From: Dickeya dianthicola NCPPB 453
GTDB lineage: Bacteria > Pseudomonadota > Gammaproteobacteria > Enterobacterales > Enterobacteriaceae
Assembly (NCBI RefSeq): GCF_000365305.1
Contig: NZ_CM001841.1
Span: forward strand, 1,972,922-2,036,921
Direction of reading: 5' to 3'
DNA length: 64,000 nt
Part shown: in pieces, positions 20,214 through 30,669 of the stretch
Layout: each line of letters begins with the position of its first letter
How positions within the stretch are numbered: the first letter of the stretch is position 1
Made by a program: the position numbers and the translations under genes
The notes under the pieces: model-generated
Database searches by the model: none
What the model was told of the DNA's origin: nothing
What the model saw: the letters and a program-made list of their open reading frames with translations, nothing else

Positions 20214-23200
20214 TTGAACGCGGTAAATTTCGCTCACTGACGCTGATTAACTGGAACGGTTTTTTTGCCCGCACCTTTGATCTGGACGAACTGGTTACTA
20301 CCCTGTCCGGGGGCAACGGCGCCGGGAAGTCCACCACTATGGCGGCGTTTATCACCGCGTTGATCCCAGACTTGACGCTGCTGCACTTCCGTAACACCAC
20401 GGAAGCGGGCGCCACCAGCGGTTCCCGCGATAAGGGGCTGCACGGCAAGCTGCGCGCCGGCGTCTGTTACTCGGTGCTGGACGTGGTCAATTCCCGCCAC
20501 CAACGCGTGCTGGTCGGGGTTCGGTTGCAGCAGGTCGCCGGGCGCGACCGTAAAGTCGACATCAAACCCTTCACCATTCAGGGGTTGCCGGTCGCCGTCT
20601 CGCCGACGCAGATCCTCACCCAGACGGTGGGCGAGCGGCAGGCGCGGGTATTGTCGCTGCAGGAAGTGAAAGACCGGCTCGACGAGTACGAAGGCGTCCA
20701 GTTCAAGCAGTTCAACTCGATTACCGATTACCATTCGCTGATGTTTGATCTCGGCGTCGTACCGCGGCGCCTGCGTTCGGCATCGGACCGCAGCAAGTTC
20801 TACCGTTTGATTGAAGCTTCGCTGTACGGCGGGATTTCCAGCGCCATCACCCGGTCGTTGCGCGACTACCTGTTGCCGGAAAACAGCGGGGTACGCAAAG
20901 CCTTCCAGGACATGGAAGCCGCGCTGCGTGAAAACCGTATGACGCTGGAGGCGATTCGCGTTACCCAGTCGGACCGCGATCTGTTCAAACACCTGATTTC
21001 CGAAGCCACGTCTTACGTGGCGGCGGATTACATGCGTCACGCCAATGAACGGCGCATCCATCTGGACGGCGCGCTGGCGCTGCGTCATGAGCTGTTTGCC
21101 AGCCGCAAACAGTTGATGACCGAGCAGACCCGCCATGTGGAAATGGCGCGTGAACTGCAAGAGCAAAGCGGCGCCGAAAGCGATCTGGAAACCGATTATC
21201 AGGCCGCCAGCGATCACCTCAATCTGGTGCAGACCGCGATGCGTCAGCAGGAGAAGATCGCGCGGTACAGTGCCGATCTGGAAGAGCTGAGCTACCGGCT
21301 GGAAGAGCAAAACGAGGTGGTGGAAGAGGCGCGCGATCAGCTGGAAGAGCGCGAAGCCCGCGCTGACGCCGCCGAGCAGGAAGTGGACGAACTGAAAAGC
21401 CAACTGGCCGACTACCAGCAGGCGCTGGATGTGCAGCAGACGCGCGCTATTCAGTACAACCAGGCGCAACAAGCGCTGGAGCGCGCCCGCGACTTGTGCC
21501 AGGTGCCGGAGCTGACGCCGGACAACGCCGATGAATGGCTCGACAGCTTCCAGGCTAAAGAGCAGGAAGCTACCGAACTGCTGCTGATGCTGGAGCAGAA
21601 ACTGAGCGTGGCGGACGCCGCCAACAGCCAGTTCGAGCACGCGTACCAACTGGTGTGCCGCATTGCCGGCGCCATCAGCCGCAGCGAAGCCTGGGAGGTG
21701 GCCCGCGATTTGCTGCGCGACAGCTCTTCCCAGCGCTATCTGGCCGAACAGGTGCAACCGCTGCGCATGCGGCTGTCGGAGCTGGAACAGCGCCGGCGCG
21801 AGCAGCAGGACGCCGAACGTTTGTTGCAGGAGTTCGTCAAGCGCAGCGGCCAGGATTACCAGCCGGAAGATCTCGACAGCCTGCAGCAGGAGCTGGAAGC
21901 CCGTATCGAAGACCTGTCCGTCCGTGTCTCAGAAGCCGGCGAACACCGTCTGGCGCTGCGTCAGGAACTGGAACAAATCCAGCAGCGAATCACGCAGCTG
22001 ACCGCCCGCGCGCCGGTATGGCTGGCGGCGCAGGAAGCCCTGACCCAGCTTGGCGAGCAGAGCGGCGAAAACTTCGCCGACAGTCAGCAGGTCACCGAAT
22101 TTATGCAGCAACTGCTGGAGCGCGAACGTGAAACCACGGTGGAGCGCGACAGCGTGGCGGTACGCAAGCAGCAGGTGGATGGGCAGATTGAACGCCTGAG
22201 CCAGCCGGGCGGTTCTGAAGACTCGCGCCTTAACGCGCTGGCGGAACGGTTTGGCGGGGTGCTGTTATCCGAAATTTATGACGACGTCACGCTGGATGAC
22301 GCGCCGTATTTCTCCGCGCTATACGGCCCGGCGCGCCATGCCATCGTGGTGGCGGATCTGTCGCGGGTGCGCGAACAGCTGGCCGGCCTGGACGATTGCC
22401 CGGAAGATCTCTACCTGATCGAAGGGGATCCGCAATCGTTCGACGACAGCGTGTTTGAAGCGGAAGAGCTGGAAAAAGCGGTGGTGGTGAAAATCGCCGA
22501 TCGCCAGTGGCGCTACTCGCGCTTCCCGGAGGTGCCGCTGTTCGGCCGCGCCGCCCGCGAGCAGCGGCTGGAGGGCTTGCGTGAAGAGCGCGAGCAACTG
22601 GCCGAGCAGTACGCCACGCTGTCGTTTGACGTACAGAAGATTCAGCGCCTGCATCAGGCGTTCAGCCGCTTTATCGGCAGCCATCTGGCGGTGGTATTCG
22701 AATCGGATCCGGAAGCGGAAATGCGCCAGATAGGCGGCCGACGCGGCGAGCTGGATCGCGCCATCAGCAATTTCGATAACGAAAATCAGCAGCAGCGCCA
22801 GCAGTATGAACAAGCCAAAGAGCAGGCCGGCATGCTGAACCGCCTGATTCCGCGCATCAGCCTGTTGTGCGACGACGCGCTGGCCGATCGCGTCGAAGCG
22901 CTGCGCGAAGAGCTGGATGAAGCCGAAGAGGCGGCCCGTTTCATGCAGCAGCACGGCGCTTCGCTGGTGAAACTGGAACCGCTGGCGACGGTGTTGCAGA
23001 ACGACCCGCAACAGCATGAGCAGATGCGCGAAGATTATGCCCATGCGCAGGCGGCTCAACGCGCCGCCAAACAGCAGGCGTTTGCCCTGACCGAAGTGGT
23101 GCAGCGCCGCGCGCATTTCAGCTACACCGATTCGGCAGGTATGCTGAACGCCAACGCCGATCTCAACGATAAACTGCGTCAGCGGCTGGAGCAGGCGGAG

Positions 23201-24649
23201 CAGGAACGTACCCGCGCCCGTGAGCAGCTTCGTCAGCAACAGGCGCAACTGACCCAGTACAGCCAGTTGCAGGCGTCGCTGAAGAGTTCTTCCGATGCTA
23301 AGCGCGATATGCTGAAGGAGCTAACGCAGGAACTGTCGGATATCGGCGTACGTGCCGACGCCGATGCCGAAGCACGCGCCCGAGCGCGCCGCGACGAACT
23401 GCACGCGGCGCTGAGCGCCAACCGTTCCCGCCGCAATCAACTGGAGAAACAGATTACTTTCTGTGAGGCGGAAATGGACGGCCTGCAGAAGAAACTGCGC
23501 AAGCTGGATCGCGATTATCATGTGATGCGCGAGCAGGTGGTGATTGCCAAAGCGGGCTGGTGCGCGGTGATGCGGCTGGTGAAAGACAATGGCGTGGAAC
23601 GCCGTTTGCATCGTCGTGAACTGGCGTACATGAGCGGCGATGAGCTGCGTTCCATGTCGGATAAGGCGCTGGGGGCATTGCGCCAGGCGGTGTCGGACAA
23701 CGAACATCTGCGCGATGTGCTGCGCATGTCGGAAGACCCGAAACGGCCGGAGCGCAAGGTACAGTTCTACATCGCGGTGTACCAGCATCTGCGTGAGCGT
23801 ATCCGTCAGGATATCATCCGCACCGATGACCCGGTGGAAGCCATCGAACAGATGGAAATCGAGCTGAACCGGCTGACCGAAGAGCTGACCGCCCGCGAAC
23901 AGACGCTGGCGATCAGTTCCCGTAGCGTGGCGAATATCATCCGCAAGACCATTCAGCGCGAGCAGAACCGTATCCGTATGCTCAACCAGGGGCTACAGGC
24001 GGTCGCGTTCGGTCAGGTGAAGAGCGTGCGGCTGAACGTCAACGTACGCGAAACCCACACCACGTTGCTTAATGTGCTGTCCGAGCAGCAGGAACTGCAT
24101 CAGGACCTGTTCAACAGCACCCGCCTGACCTTCTCCGAAGCGCTGGCGAAGCTGTATCAGCGCCTGAACCCGGAAATCGATATGGGGCAGCGCACGCCGC
24201 AGACCATCGGCGAAGAGCTGCTGGACTACCGCAACTATCTGGAGATGGAGGTAGAAGTCAACCGCGGCGCCGACGGCTGGCTGCGGGCCGAGAGCGGGGC
24301 GCTGTCCACCGGCGAGGCCATTGGTACCGGGATGTCGATTCTGGTGATGGTGGTGCAGAGCTGGGAAGAAGAGTCCAGTCGCCTGCGCGGCAAGGATATT
24401 TCGCCGTGCCGTTTGCTGTTCCTTGATGAAGCGGCGCGTCTGGACGCCAAATCCATCGCTACCTTGTTCGAACTGTGCGAACGGCTGGAAATGCAGCTGA
24501 TTATCGCAGCACCAGAGAACATCAGCCCGGAAAAAGGCACCACTTACAAGCTGGTGCGGAAAGTGTTCCAGAACCACGAACATGTACACGTGGTGGGGCT
24601 GCGCGGGTTTGGCAGCGAACCGGTGGAAACGACGCAACAGGCGTCCTAA
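20210..24649 (+). CDS. mukB: Chromosome partition protein MukB (SMC-like ATPase)
   Basis: The 1479-residue SMC-like core of the MukBEF condensin. The N-terminal head has Walker A GGNGAGKS at 34-41. Two long coiled-coil arms (roughly 330-660 and 780-1110) flank a hinge around residues 670-770. The C-terminal head carries [12 protein letters not shown] and Walker [12 protein letters not shown]. It compacts and helps segregate the chromosome and binds topoisomerase IV. It ends the cmoM-mukF-mukE-mukB chain and is followed by a terminator. Confidence 0.98.
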   Translation: MIERGKFRSLTLINWNGFFARTFDLDELVTTLSGGNGAGKSTTMAAFITALIPDLTLLHFRNTTEAGATSGSRDKGLHGKLRAGVCYSVLDVVNSRHQRVLVGVRLQQVAGRDRKVDIKPFTIQGLPVAVSPTQILTQTVGERQARVLSLQEVKDRLDEYEGVQFKQFNSITDYHSLMFDLGVVPRRLRSASDRSKFYRLIEASLYGGISSAITRSLRDYLLPENSGVRKAFQDMEAALRENRMTLEAIRVTQSDRDLFKHLISEATSYVAADYMRHANERRIHLDGALALRHELFASRKQLMTEQTRHVEMARELQEQSGAESDLETDYQAASDHLNLVQTAMRQQEKIARYSADLEELSYRLEEQNEVVEEARDQLEEREARADAAEQEVDELKSQLADYQQALDVQQTRAIQYNQAQQALERARDLCQVPELTPDNADEWLDSFQAKEQEATELLLMLEQKLSVADAANSQFEHAYQLVCRIAGAISRSEAWEVARDLLRDSSSQRYLAEQVQPLRMRLSELEQRRREQQDAERLLQEFVKRSGQDYQPEDLDSLQQELEARIEDLSVRVSEAGEHRLALRQELEQIQQRITQLTARAPVWLAAQEALTQLGEQSGENFADSQQVTEFMQQLLERERETTVERDSVAVRKQQVDGQIERLSQPGGSEDSRLNALAERFGGVLLSEIYDDVTLDDAPYFSALYGPARHAIVVADLSRVREQLAGLDDCPEDLYLIEGDPQSFDDSVFEAEELEKAVVVKIADRQWRYSRFPEVPLFGRAAREQRLEGLREEREQLAEQYATLSFDVQKIQRLHQAFSRFIGSHLAVVFESDPEAEMRQIGGRRGELDRAISNFDNENQQQRQQYEQAKEQAGMLNRLIPRISLLCDDALADRVEALREELDEAEEAARFMQQHGASLVKLEPLATVLQNDPQQHEQMREDYAHAQAAQRAAKQQAFALTEVVQRRAHFSYTDSAGMLNANADLNDKLRQRLEQAEQERTRAREQLRQQQAQLTQYSQLQASLKSSSDAKRDMLKELTQELSDIGVRADADAEARARARRDELHAALSANRSRRNQLEKQITFCEAEMDGLQKKLRKLDRDYHVMREQVVIAKAGWCAVMRLVKDNGVERRLHRRELAYMSGDELRSMSDKALGALRQAVSDNEHLRDVLRMSEDPKRPERKVQFYIAVYQHLRERIRQDIIRTDDPVEAIEQMEIELNRLTEELTAREQTLAISSRSVANIIRKTIQREQNRIRMLNQGLQAVAFGQVKSVRLNVNVRETHTTLLNVLSEQQELHQDLFNSTRLTFSEALAKLYQRLNPEIDMGQRTPQTIGEELLDYRNYLEMEVEVNRGADGWLRAESGALSTGEAIGTGMSILVMVVQSWEEESSRLRGKDISPCRLLFLDEAARLDAKSIATLFELCERLEMQLIIAAPENISPEKGTTYKLVRKVFQNHEHVHVVGLRGFGSEPVETTQQAS

Positions 24650-24665
24650 GATTGTTTATTCTGTT

Positions 24666-24692
24666 AATGCCCGCGACTGCGGGCATTTTTTT
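24666..24692 (+). terminator. Rho-independent terminator after mukB
   Basis: AATGCCCGC pairs with GCGGGCATT around GACT, followed by a seven-T run, 17 bases after the mukB stop. Confidence 0.88.
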
Positions 24693-24835
24693 ACCTGCCG
24701 TCTTGCTGCCTGCAAACGCGAGGTTGACGAGTGGTGGAGCGCTGATCTGGCGGGATACACGGTGGCCTGTGCATCGCCCGAGACGGTGAGTAAAATGCAA
24801 CATATAAATATAAGCGTTAAAACAGGGAGAAAAAT

Positions 24836-26146
24836 TTGAATATCAATGCATTACCTCTGGATGCCAATACCAATGGCTGGTCGGCGATGTTGCCGCCGCG
24901 AGTCGCGAAACCGGCGCTGCGCCAGTCGATAGCCGCCGACTGGCTGGTGATTGGCGCGGGTTACGCCGGGCTGGCGTTCGCCCGGCGGATAGCGGAAAAC
25001 CGCCCGCATGAGCAGGTGGTGGTGCTGGATGCGGTTGACATTGATGACAGCGCCTCCGCGCGCAATTCCGGCTTTGCCATCGACCTGCCGCACAATATCG
25101 GCAGTTCCACCGCGGAACTGGAAAAAGCCGCCAACTATCGCCGCCTGCTGCATGCCGGGCTGGCGCAACTGGAAACGTTGATCGCCCGTTATGGCATGGA
25201 TTGCGACTGGAACCGCCACGGCAAGTATCATTGTATTGTGCGGCCCGAACTGAATGGATTGCTGGAGCAGTACGCCCACGAATTGCAGGCGCTGTCAGAG
25301 CCCTACCAGCTATTGCAAGGCGAGGCGCTGGCCCGCAAGCTGGGCACGTCCTATTACCATGCGGCGATCCATACGCCGAATTGCGTGTTGCTCAACCCGG
25401 CGGCGCTGGTGCGGGGGGTGGCGGATAATCTGCCCGACAACGTGACGCTGTATGAGCGCACGCCGGCGCTGGAGATTCACCCCGGCACAACGGTGCGGGT
25501 GCGCACGCCTTACGGCGAGGTGCGGGCCCGACAGCTGATGGTGGCGACCAACGGCTGCGCCCGACAGTTGCCGATGTTCTCCCGTCAGGTGGTAGGGCTG
25601 TCGACGTTTGCCACCCTCACCGAGCCGCTGACGGCGGAGCAGCAGCAGCGTATCGGCCAGATTGGCGAATGGGGGATGACGCCGGCCAATGCCATCGCGG
25701 GCGCTACGCTGCGCTATACCCGCGATCATCGTTTTCTGATTCGCCAGCATGTGACCTATATGCCGAGTTACACTGTCACGGCGCGCTACACCGCGGAAAT
25801 GACGCGACGGCATCGGGCTATCTTCCTGTCCCGTTTCCCGCAGCTGGCCGAGGTGGCGCTCGCCCATACCTGGTCCGGCATGATCAGCGTCACCCGTAAC
25901 GGGGCGCCGGGCTGGGGAAAATATGCTGATAATCTGTATGCCGCCGTGGGGTGCAACGGCGCCGGCATCTCCAAACAGACCGTCGCCGGCAGCACGCTGG
26001 CGGACCTGGCGACCGGCGTCGATAATCCGCTGGTTGCCGATATGCAGGCGTTAGGGAAACCGAGCTATATTCCGCCGCGTCCGTTGCTGGACATCAGCAT
26101 ACGCAGCAGTATTTTGAAAGAACGCTGGCTGGGACGAAAAGAATAA
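24836..26146 (+). CDS. FAD-dependent oxidoreductase of the D-amino-acid oxidase superfamily
   Basis: A 436-residue flavoprotein. The Rossmann dinucleotide motif DWLVIGAGYAGLAFAR lies at about residues 38-53, followed by VVVLDA and the SARNSGFAIDLP segment where related enzymes attach or hold FAD. The C-terminal GCNGAGISKQTVAGSTLADL closes the FAD site. Relatives include GlcD/DadA/PuuB-like amine and amino acid oxidases (COG0665); the substrate cannot be named. The start is TTG at 24836, supported by AGGGAG seven to eight bases upstream; no nearby ATG fits as well. It replaces the genes that follow mukB in E. coli. Confidence 0.8.
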   Translation: MNINALPLDANTNGWSAMLPPRVAKPALRQSIAADWLVIGAGYAGLAFARRIAENRPHEQVVVLDAVDIDDSASARNSGFAIDLPHNIGSSTAELEKAANYRRLLHAGLAQLETLIARYGMDCDWNRHGKYHCIVRPELNGLLEQYAHELQALSEPYQLLQGEALARKLGTSYYHAAIHTPNCVLLNPAALVRGVADNLPDNVTLYERTPALEIHPGTTVRVRTPYGEVRARQLMVATNGCARQLPMFSRQVVGLSTFATLTEPLTAEQQQRIGQIGEWGMTPANAIAGATLRYTRDHRFLIRQHVTYMPSYTVTARYTAEMTRRHRAIFLSRFPQLAEVALAHTWSGMISVTRNGAPGWGKYADNLYAAVGCNGAGISKQTVAGSTLADLATGVDNPLVADMQALGKPSYIPPRPLLDISIRSSILKERWLGRKE

Positions 26147-26249
26147 TCAGCCAGAACGCCGCGACGGATGGCGGCGGATCAAACCAGAATGATATTTCCC
26201 TCCGCTTAACGTCGTCTCGGATATTGAATTTTCTGAGGCGCTGTTTTTA

Positions 26250-26852
26250 TCAGTCAGATTCAGGCTTTTTTATGGCGTGTTCCTGTTGTATTTGCAGCAG
26301 GATTGCCCGGTAAAGCGCTTTAACGCGTGCCAACTGATGCGGCCCCAGTGCGGCATAATTATTTAAACCCGGTACGGAATTGATTTCGATAATATTCCAG
26401 GGTTACGTACCGGCATCGGTACATAAATCACGGCAGATAATATCAACGCCGGCGAGACGAAGCCCTAACAGACCCAGGTCGGCCAGTTTGATATCAATAC
26501 GCGGGTCATGCGGAATAATCTGGCTGCTGGGGCGCCCGCGCAGGGGCAGAGTCTGTTGCGTGGTAACCAGCAGTTGCTGGACCGTCTGGATGCCGTCGCC
26601 ATAGACAGCCAGCGGAAAGCGCTCGTACGCCGAAATAACCGTGTCACCCAGCACTTTAGTGTAGGACTTGTCCTGTGCGATAGCTGAAGAAGCGGAAGTA
26701 TTGAGGTTAAGATTGGTATTTTTAAATAGATGTTTCTTTCCGTCATGAAATGTTATTTCGCCGACAAATCTGAATTATGGCTCGAATTCTATCTGGATGC
26801 CTAATGTGGGCGCTATTTCTGATAGCAAAGCGGAAACAAAGGGAGGATTCAT
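26250..26852 (-). pseudogene. Decayed ATP-grasp (cyanophycin-synthetase-like) gene
   Basis: Reading the minus strand from ATG 26852 gives MNPPFVSALLSEIAPTLGI and continues in one frame to TGA at 26250, interrupted by two in-frame TAA codons. One follows EFEP near residue 26; the other, at 26403-26405, follows CTDAGT. Blocks typical of ATP-grasp ligases are visible: DGKKHLFKNTNLNLN, AIAQDKSYTK, VLGDTVISAYERFPL, GDGIQTVQQLL, and after the second stop WNIIEINSVPGLNNYA. AQDKSYTK is joined directly to VLGDTVISA, whereas relatives have roughly 100 residues of ATP-binding core between them, so an internal deletion is also likely. The protein cannot be functional as it stands. Confidence 0.75.
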
Positions 26853-27148
26853 TTTTCATCTCGCTATACGGTGTATTACTGATGATGGTATTGCCTGCGG
26901 CGTTATTATTGCAATCTGCGGAATTATTATTGCAACGAGATGCGAGAGATGAAATACGCCGGAATAAAATCAGAGTGGTCCGAGTAAATAATACAGAGGT
27001 GAAAACAGCTGACTGATGGAAAAGATAAATTAAAGAATACCCTCTGTTCAATAAAAATATCTTTTTTATTGCCACAGTGACAGATTCAGATGCTGTCGTG
27101 GTTTATACCCACAGTACGGGATTACGCTTTGGAATAGAGTAAAAAGGC

Positions 27149-27179
27149 TTGACCTTCCGGTTACTGGAAGGTTCAGTCT
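27149..27179 (+). promoter_or_regulatory. CueR-type copper-responsive promoter of cueO
   Basis: A -35 TTGACC at 27149-27154 is overlapped by the inverted repeat ACCTTCC (27152-27158) and GGAAGGT (27166-27172). A 19-base spacer leads to a poor -10 (CAGTCT, 27174-27179). This lengthened spacer with an ACCTTCC/GGAAGGT operator is the known arrangement for MerR-family CueR at copA and cueO. It lies about 54 bases before the cueO start. Confidence 0.85.
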
Positions 27180-27232
27180 GCCAGTTATTATCAATCATTT
27201 TTCTGAATGATATCCGCCTGGAGGAGAGATAT

Positions 27233-28900
27233 ATGCGTCGCCGCGAGTTTATCAAATTGAGCGCTATGCTGGGGGTATCCAGCCTGTTGCCCTGGTGGAG
27301 CCGTTCCGTATGGGCCGACGAACGCCCGGCCTTGCCGATACCGCCATTGCTGGCGCCGGATGCAGGCGGCAACATCGCCCTGACATTGCAGACCGGCAGC
27401 ATGCGCTGGCTGGCGGGGCAGGAAACCGCTACCTGGGGCGTCAACGGTGGGTTCTTGGGGCCGGCGTTGCAGTTGGAGCAAGGGCAGGCGGTGACCCTCA
27501 ACGTCACCAATACCCTGCCTGAAACCACCACATTGCACTGGCATGGGCTGGAGATTCCAGGCAACGCCGATGGCGGCCCGCAGGCGGAGGTCGCGCCGGG
27601 TAAAACATGGACCGCTGCGTTTCGGGTCGCGCAGCCGGCGGCGACGGCGTGGTTTCATCCGCATACTCACGGGGTGACCGGCCGTCAGGTGGCGATGGGG
27701 TTGGGCGGTCTGATCCTGATTCAGGACGCCGCCAGCCGGGCGTTGCCGTTGCCGTCGCAGTGGGGTGCGGACGATATTCCGTTGCTCCTGCAGGACAAAC
27801 GTCTGGATGCGAAAGGGCAGATTGATTACCAACTGGATGTGATGGCGGCGGCGGTCGGCTGGTTTGGCGATGTGATGCTGACCAACGGCGCGCGCTACCC
27901 GCAGCATGTTGCGCCGCGCGGGTGGCTGCGCTTGCGAGTGCTGAACGGGTGTAACGCGCGATCGTTGACGCTGGCGGCCAGCGACGGCCGGCCGTTGTAT
28001 GTGATTGGCAGCGATGGCGGTCTGCTGGCGGAGCCAGTACAAGTGAACGCATTGAACGTGCTGATGGGCGAGCGTTTTGAGGTGTTGGTGGATGCGCGTG
28101 ACGGGAAGGCGTTCGATATGGTGACGCTGCCGGTTACGCAGATGGGGATGAGCGTGCCGCCGTTTGATCAGCCATTGCCGGTATTGCGCATTCAGCCAAC
28201 CCTGCAACCCGGCGCCGGCAGGCTGCCGGAAACGCTGGCGACCCTGTCGGCGCTGCCGTCAACCGCGGGGCTGAAAACGCGTCAGTTGCAGTTAACGATG
28301 GACCCGCAGCTCGACATGCTGGGCATGCAGGCGTTGATGCAGCGCTATGGTATGCAGGCGATGGCCGGTATGAATATGGCTGGTATGAATATGGCAGAAC
28401 ATGGCGCGATGCCGGGGATGTCGCATGGCGGCGGCACGACCATACCGTCGTCCGCACCGCAGCAGGGCGGCATGAACATGAATCATGGCGCGATGGCGCA
28501 GGACGGCATGAACCACGGCGGCATGAACCATCCGTCAGGGCCAGCGGCGTTGGATATTCTGTCCGGCAACCGCATCAATGGCGCGGCGTTCCAGATGGGG
28601 CAGCCGATGTTTGACGTTCGGCGCGGCGACGTCGAGGTATGGAGCATTTCCGGGCAAGGCGACATGATGCTGCACCCCTTTCATATTCACGGCACCCGTT
28701 TTCGCATCCTGTCTGAAAATGGTAAACCGCCCGCCGCGCACCGACGTGGCTGGAAAGACATTGTGCATGTGGAAGGCGCGCACAGCGAGGTGCTGGTGCA
28801 GTTCAATCATCCGGCGCCGAAAGAACGGGCGTTCATGGCGCACTGCCATTTGCTGGAACATGAAGACACCGGCATGATGATGTCGTTTACCGTGTCCTGA
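27233..28900 (+). CDS. cueO: Periplasmic multicopper oxidase CueO
   Basis: CueO oxidises Cu(I) in the periplasm and protects against copper. The 555-residue protein starts [14 protein letters not shown], a twin-arginine signal for folded export. Copper ligands are clear: [24 protein letters not shown] and [14 protein letters not shown] methionine- and histidine-rich insert at about 365-440 (repeats of [17 protein letters not shown]) matches the cuprous-ion-binding region of E. coli CueO. ATG 27233 follows GGAGGAGAG. The CueR promoter upstream implies induction by copper. Confidence 0.95.
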   Translation: MRRREFIKLSAMLGVSSLLPWWSRSVWADERPALPIPPLLAPDAGGNIALTLQTGSMRWLAGQETATWGVNGGFLGPALQLEQGQAVTLNVTNTLPETTTLHWHGLEIPGNADGGPQAEVAPGKTWTAAFRVAQPAATAWFHPHTHGVTGRQVAMGLGGLILIQDAASRALPLPSQWGADDIPLLLQDKRLDAKGQIDYQLDVMAAAVGWFGDVMLTNGARYPQHVAPRGWLRLRVLNGCNARSLTLAASDGRPLYVIGSDGGLLAEPVQVNALNVLMGERFEVLVDARDGKAFDMVTLPVTQMGMSVPPFDQPLPVLRIQPTLQPGAGRLPETLATLSALPSTAGLKTRQLQLTMDPQLDMLGMQALMQRYGMQAMAGMNMAGMNMAEHGAMPGMSHGGGTTIPSSAPQQGGMNMNHGAMAQDGMNHGGMNHPSGPAALDILSGNRINGAAFQMGQPMFDVRRGDVEVWSISGQGDMMLHPFHIHGTRFRILSENGKPPAAHRRGWKDIVHVEGAHSEVLVQFNHPAPKERAFMAHCHLLEHEDTGMMMSFTVS

Positions 28901-28937
28901 TACCGCCAGAAAGGCGATGTTCGCGCATTAACGGCTT

Positions 28938-29342
28938 TTACGCACTGGCGTCGGACATCGCTCTGGTTTGTTGTTCCAGCCGTTGATCAAAGATTTCCCG
29001 TGCCTGCGCTACCTGCGGCAGGTATTCCTGCGTCCAGCGGTAAAGCGCCCGAAACGGCTCTTTCAGGGTGAGTCCGAGCGGCGTGATGTGGTACTCCACC
29101 GCAATCGGCGAGAAGGCCAGCACCCGGCGCTCTACAATGCCGTTGCGTTCCAGCTTGCGCAGGCACTGCGTCAGCGCCTTTTGCGTAATACCTTCCAGGC
29201 TACGTTTGATTTCGTTAAAACGCAGCGGTTTCTCACACAGCGCGCCCAGTACCAGCACCGACCATTTATCGGCGATCTGTTCCAGCAGAAAACGGCTGGG
29301 GCAGTTGGCGTGGGAATACGGAGATGCGCAAGATTTCAGCAT
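28938..29342 (-). CDS. HxlR-family winged-helix transcriptional regulator
   Basis: A 134-residue DNA-binding protein with the HxlR (DUF24) core: CPSRFLLEQIADKWSVLVL, RFNEIKRSLEGITQKALTQ, LRKLERNGIVER and the wing VEYHITPLGLTL. Cys14 just before the first helix is the residue that senses oxidants or quinones in several HxlR members (YodB, HypR). ATG 29342 follows AAAGGAAA; an upstream start at 29372 is less likely. It is divergent from an old-yellow-enzyme reductase, so it probably controls that gene and itself. Confidence 0.85.
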   Translation of the reverse strand: MLKSCASPYSHANCPSRFLLEQIADKWSVLVLGALCEKPLRFNEIKRSLEGITQKALTQCLRKLERNGIVERRVLAFSPIAVEYHITPLGLTLKEPFRALYRWTQEYLPQVAQAREIFDQRLEQQTRAMSDASA

Positions 29343-29442
29343 GGCGGTTTCCTTTAGGCTACCTGGTAACATTTATGTGCCTGATTGACACCAAGTTTAC
29401 ATTGTATACCATCACGGGTTCATGCCCAAGGAGATAAACCAC

Positions 29443-30555
29443 ATGGCCACTACTGATGTTCTGTTCCGTCCTTTTACGCTGAAAACACTGGAATTAAAAA
29501 ACCGTATTGTGATGGCGCCGATGACCCGCATGTTCGCCCCTGATGGTATTCCGGGCGATGATATCGCCGCCTATTATCGCCGCCGGGCGGAAGGCGAAGT
29601 GGGGTTGATTCTGTCGGAAGGCACCGTGGTGGACCGTTCCGGCGCGCGTAACCATCCCGGCATTCCGTTCTTCCACGGCGAACGCGCGTTGAATGGCTGG
29701 CAGAACGTCATTAACGAGGTTCACGCCGCGGGCGGCAAAATGGGGCCGCAGATATGGCACGTTGGTTCGGCGCCGCTCAGAGACGAAAAATGGGAGCCGG
29801 AGTATATCGAAAGCCCGTCTGGTTTGTTCTCGCCGGAGGTAGAGCGCGGCCATGCCATGACCGATGAAGACATCGCCGATACCATTTCTGCGTTTGGCCG
29901 CGCCGCTGCCGACGCGAAACGTCTGGGCTTTGATACGCTGGAGCTGCACGGTGCGCATGGCTACCTGATCGACCAGTTCTTCTGGGGGGGAACCAACCAG
30001 CGCACCGACGCGTTCGGCGGTGCCACTATCAAACAGCGCGCACGGTTTGCCGCCGAGGTGGTGAAGAGCGTCCGCGAAGCGATAGGGCCGGACTTCCCGC
30101 TGATTCTGCGCATCAGCCAGTGGAAACAGCAGGATTACAATGCCCGTCTGGCGCCGACCCCGCTGGCGCTGGAAGACTGGCTGGCGCCGCTGGTGTCTGC
30201 CGGCGTGGATATTCTGCACTGTTCCCAGCGTCGTTTCTGGGAACCAGAGTTCCCGGATCTGGATGGCGAGGACGGCCTGAACTTCGCCGGTTGGGCTAAG
30301 AAAGTGACCGGCGCGGCTACGATCAGCGTGGGTTCCGTCGGACTGTCGGATGAATTCTTCGGCGCCTTTGCCGGCGAAGGTTCTAACCCGGCCAGCCTCG
30401 ATAAGCTGCTGGATCGCATGGCGCGTGATGAGTTTGATTTGATCGCGGTAGGGCGTGCGCTGCTGACCGATCCAAACTGGGCGGCGAAAGTCCGCCAGCA
30501 GGAACTGGGAACCCTCAAAGGGTTCGAACCGGCTTCCCTCAGCCAATTGGTGTAA
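29443..30555 (+). CDS. NADH:flavin oxidoreductase, old yellow enzyme family
   Basis: A 370-residue FMN-dependent TIM-barrel reductase. It has LKNRIVMAPMTR at the N-terminus, the HGAHGYLIDQFFWGGTNQRT active-site segment near residue 170, and a phosphate-binding VGSVGL plus VGRALLTDP at the C-terminal end. Such enzymes reduce activated alkenes, quinones or nitro compounds with NAD(P)H; physiological substrate unknown. AAGGAG nine bases before ATG 29443 fixes the start. The divergent HxlR regulator suggests induction by electrophiles or quinones, perhaps of plant origin. Confidence 0.87.
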   Translation: MATTDVLFRPFTLKTLELKNRIVMAPMTRMFAPDGIPGDDIAAYYRRRAEGEVGLILSEGTVVDRSGARNHPGIPFFHGERALNGWQNVINEVHAAGGKMGPQIWHVGSAPLRDEKWEPEYIESPSGLFSPEVERGHAMTDEDIADTISAFGRAAADAKRLGFDTLELHGAHGYLIDQFFWGGTNQRTDAFGGATIKQRARFAAEVVKSVREAIGPDFPLILRISQWKQQDYNARLAPTPLALEDWLAPLVSAGVDILHCSQRRFWEPEFPDLDGEDGLNFAGWAKKVTGAATISVGSVGLSDEFFGAFAGEGSNPASLDKLLDRMARDEFDLIAVGRALLTDPNWAAKVRQQELGTLKGFEPASLSQLV

Positions 30556-30564
30556 CCGTTATCA

Positions 30565-30591
30565 GGCCCCGGTACGCCGGGGCCATTGTTT
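30565..30591 (+). terminator. Probable terminator after the OYE gene
   Basis: GGCCCCGG and CCGGGGCC form a perfect 8-bp stem around TACG, but the following tract (ATTGTTT) is only moderately T-rich. Confidence 0.55.
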
Positions 30592-30669
30592 ACGAGCGAC
30601 AGCATCTACGAGCGACAGCATTTACGAGCGATAGCATTTACGAGCGATAGCATTTACGAGCTATAGCAT
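30590..30669. repeat. Five tandem 16-bp repeats overlapping the 3' end of a Nudix gene
   Basis: Five adjacent units of TTACGAGCGACAGCAT or close variants (C/T changes at one or two positions). The last copy contains the stop codon and the final Met-Leu codons of the minus-strand Nudix gene, so the array appears to have grown outward from the gene end. There are no spacers, so it is not a CRISPR. Confidence 0.92.

Noticed and set aside
20234-21757. 507-codon antisense frame within mukB
   Set aside because: It lies fully opposite an intact essential gene and arises from the high GC third positions of mukB; no domain is recognisable.
26777-27016. 79-codon plus-strand frame
   Set aside because: It is opposite the ATP-grasp pseudogene and the cueO leader, and is only a chance hydrophobic frame.
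29494-30546. 350-codon antisense frame within the OYE gene
   Set aside because: Shadow of a clearly recognised reductase; no motif or ribosome site.
30590-30669. Possible CRISPR array
   Set aside because: The units are directly adjacent with no spacers, and no cas genes are near.
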